Origin: Lineus longissimus
Lineage: Eukaryota; Nemertea; Pilidiophora; Heteronemertea; Lineidae
Direction of reading: 5' to 3'
Assembly (NCBI RefSeq): GCF_910592395.1
Contig: NC_088309.1
Coordinates: 6,822,501-6,886,500, forward strand
DNA: 64,000 nucleotides
Positions 61,561 to 64,000 of the stretch are shown here, piece by piece. The notes below the pieces were generated by a model. The model searched no databases. It was not told where the DNA came from and was given only the letters and a program-made list of their open reading frames with translations. The position numbers and the translations under genes were made by a program. The first letter of the stretch is position 1. The number at the start of each line of letters is the position of its first letter.

Positions 61561-62092
61561 ACAGGGAGATCACTATCACATTTTAATTCTCGTTAAGGTT
61601 CTGGCAAAAGTGCAAAATACGCCAACCTGATTCAAGAGAATACTGGTCCAGGGACCAGTGAATAATTCCACTGAATAACGGAATGACGTAGGTCAAGACA
61701 AATTTATTCAAATTAATTTATTAAAATTAGACCTGGGAATCTTATCATTCATGAATTCAGGGAAACTATCAAAATCTGGAGGTTTGCCACCTAAGAGCAA
61801 TATTTTATTTATATAAATGACAAATCTATGCTGCAATACTGATACAGCAGTCAAATTGGTACGGGCCAGAGTGGAGTCCTTACTCAGGGGTAGGGTGTGA
61901 TTATGATGCTGTGAATTAAAAGCTCCCAGTCATGGTACTGATTAAGTTCCTCTTTCATGTTCAGAAAAACCCTTCTATACACTTACAGACGCCACGAGTC
62001 AGAACGCGATTTTGAGAGACGGGTTCACTTTGTCGTCAGTCCCAGAAGTAGAAGATGTTTGAAATCACAATTCAGTTCTGACGTGTCTGAGG
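61561..62092. other. Non-coding, no feature seen
   Basis: AT-rich sequence between the minisatellite complex and the next CTCCGGACGCAGTGG copy; nothing recognised. Confidence 0.3.
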
Positions 62093-62346
62093 TACACTCC
62101 GGACGCATTGGACCGGCCTCGTTCTGTCGCCGGAAGGAGATCCAATTAAGATGATGTAATGGACTGCCCCGGGAGTCTAGTCTGAGGCGGTTTGTCAAGC
62201 CTGGGATAGTCATCCTGAGATCAGTATCGAGAGGCTGAGTATATTTAAAACCACTGGTTATGTCAGGATGGGGATAGTTTAAGTTCAGCAGGACCGTTTA
62301 CCTAGTACACGGTACCAAACCAGACAAGACGAGATCGGTCTTAATT
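62093..62346. mobile_element. CTCCGGACGCAGTGG-family element with inverted ends (about 254 bp)
   Basis: The left end gtacactccggacgcattgg plus accggcctcgttctgtc is well preserved. The right end (62322-62346) is diverged: gacaagacgagatcggtctt and aattcgtctcccg resemble the complementary end. Size is similar to the 37297-37583 element. Confidence 0.5.
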
Positions 62347-62427
62347 CGTCTCCCGTCTTAATGAGCTCGGTTGTGACCTTGTCCACGTCTGTCCGATGTG
62401 AGCTAAAACGTGGACCCTCTCTGGAAT

Positions 62428-62505
62428 TGATCCGATCTGATCTGATCTGATTTGGTCTGGTCTTATCTGGTTTGGTTTGATCTGGCCTGTCCTGGTCTGC
62501 TTTGG
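62428..62505. repeat. Degenerate (GATCT/TCTGG)n tandem repeat
   Basis: gatctgatctgatctgattt passes into tctggtctt and ggtttggtttgatctgg units: a short-period degenerate tandem. Confidence 0.75.
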
Positions 62506-62715
62506 TTCAGAGACGGCTCTAATGACCGTCAGCTCACTTCTTTCACACCAACGTGGTCGGGGAAATCGATAGAGTATCCCGGTGGTGACAAGAGTACATT
62601 GCGCTTATAATCTCTGAGGTATTGAAAGTTTCTACAGAACCATCTCTTTTAAATCCGTCACGGGCACCCTTTGCAGGGAGGACATTTTGTTAGGTCAGCT
62701 ACCCGCATTTATGTT

Positions 62716-62780
62716 CCACTGCGGAAGCAGTGGACCGGCCTCATCCTGCCGCCCATCGAGGGAGGACGATCATGATGACG
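62716..62780 (+). repeat. CTCCGGACGCAGTGG-family copy with extended consensus
   Basis: cactgcggaagcagtggacc, ggcctcatcctgccgcccat, cgagggaggacgatcatgat: the first 10 bases are diverged but the following part preserves the internal consensus best. Confidence 0.6.
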
Positions 62781-64000
62781 ATTACTGGACAACAAAGGAA
62801 TCTAATTCGAGTCGGTCATTATTCATGTCACAACGACATTCGAGTCATGTTTCATTAAAAATTAATATCATTTCAAGTACACTAGCATGTACGGGCTGTT
62901 ATCATTTGATTTGTTGTGACATCTGATGAATTCAGGACAAACCAGGAAGAAGGGACCCCCCCCCCACTGCTGACCTTTTTCAAGTTAGAGATCGATTTCT
63001 AGACGACAAATCATGCCTTGACACTTCTGAAGTCAAGTTCGTTTTATGTCTTAAATAGTGATAAATGAGGTGTGCCATTTACTTGTCCTCGGGATCCTCT
63101 ATCATAGGACATTTAAAGCTATTACTCCTGCCCAGACTGAAATCGTATTTGTTTAAGGGTTCTACGGACGATTACCGGGTCCTGAACCTTTTCTACAGTC
63201 AATAAAGAATGTTGCCCCTTAAAATATGTCTCGGTGTTTAAATGGCAATGGTCCCTTATAGTCCAGGACAGGACAGTATCACAACCTCAAAGCCTATCTC
63301 GTTGAGGAGATGATAATGTCACAGAATCAGGTAAGGACAATGTCACAACCTCAATCAGAACTGGAGGCGCAGGTCGGAGGACCATAGAATAATTTCTCTG
63401 ACTACTTAGATTGATCAGGGGCCTAGACAGTTAATTTTGTTTTGGTGGGAAGTGCGATTTGGTCATTATATATATATTGATGCCATAACGAAGGCAAATG
63501 ATCGCCTGAGGACATGAACTCATATCCTGTCATACAACCCGTCGGACTAATTCTTCCTTGACGAAACGCATGTGATGACTGATAAAGTGATCTAGGCCTA
63601 TATGAACTGAACGACCTATGAAAAATAGATCAGATCACTGGCCCTATGGTCAAGGAGGCCTCCAATATCAGGATATATACGCATATTCGGTGATGAGACT
63701 GTATGTAGGCTAAATCTATAATTAGTCTAGATATGCCTGAGGGACAACTATTCCGGTTACACCGCGAACTAATCAAACCATGAAATGAAAGTGGATGGAT
63801 TGAATGGCAGAACCTCAGGAAGCACTCAGTCACAATCAATGGTTCTGATTCTGGACATCTCACATTGTTTATTTTGGCAACCAATTGACATACTTTTCAA
63901 CTTGGAAATTAGGTTTATGATAACATATTGTGATATCTCCAATTCAATCCCCTATTTGTGTGTAGACTTTTCCCATGGCAAAGTTCCCATTTTACAAAAA
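62781..64000. other. Non-coding, no feature seen
   Basis: A C-run near 62956-62965 and duplicated phrases around caatgtcacaacctc/cagtatcacaacctc (63276-63350). No coding exon recognised. Confidence 0.3.

Overview
The window is animal nuclear DNA. Conserved proteins are split by many GT-AG introns, intergenic sequence is AT-rich and full of short palindromes, and there are metazoan-type nested repeats (Ty3/gypsy element, MITEs, a tRNA-like SINE, minisatellites). Gene content (GLE1, TMEM97, PPTC7, an MCL1-like BCL2-family gene, a GH63-like glucosidase) fits a bilaterian, most likely a marine invertebrate such as a lophotrochozoan or invertebrate deuterostome. I cannot name the phylum from sequence alone. 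No bacterial operon, CRISPR array or rRNA was seen.

Layout. 1-5.1 kb: 3' half of an apparently intact Ty3/gypsy-like retrotransposon (RT, RNase H, proline-rich linker, integrase with GPY/F module), followed by an LTR-like stretch with TATA box and poly(A) signal. 7.6-14.6 kb, minus strand: a 16-exon gene for a GH63/MGH1-like glucosidase whose last short exon is not visible. 15.5-21.5 kb, plus: GLE1 (13 coding exons, 729 aa), divergent from the glucosidase. 22.5-23.6 kb, minus: TMEM97 (3 exons, 171 aa). 23.8-28.0 kb, plus: PPTC7 phosphatase (6 exons, 308 aa), head-to-head with TMEM97 across about 190 bp. 34.1-36.4 kb, minus: a small two-exon gene (133 aa) with a degenerate BH3-like C-terminal motif. 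40.0-41.6 kb, plus: a two-exon MCL1-like BCL2-family gene. 53.0-54.05 kb, minus: two candidate terminal exons of an unidentified gene. The rest of 45-64 kb is repeat-rich: a Harbinger-type MITE, dispersed copies of an inverted-end repeat whose core reads CTCCGGACGCAGTGGACCGG, and a 3.5-kb complex of two minisatellite families (45-bp period in its clearest block) that appear first in one orientation and then in the other.

The genes are ordinary, separately regulated animal genes: mRNA export (GLE1), ER sterol handling (TMEM97), mitochondrial matrix phosphatase (PPTC7) and mitochondrial apoptosis control (BCL2-like). The points most worth checking are the divergent BCL2-like/BH3-like gene pair, the glucosidase gene losing its end next to a retroelement, the CTCCGGACGCAGTGG repeat family, the mirrored minisatellite complex, and a near-perfect hairpin with AATAAA in both arms between two convergent genes.
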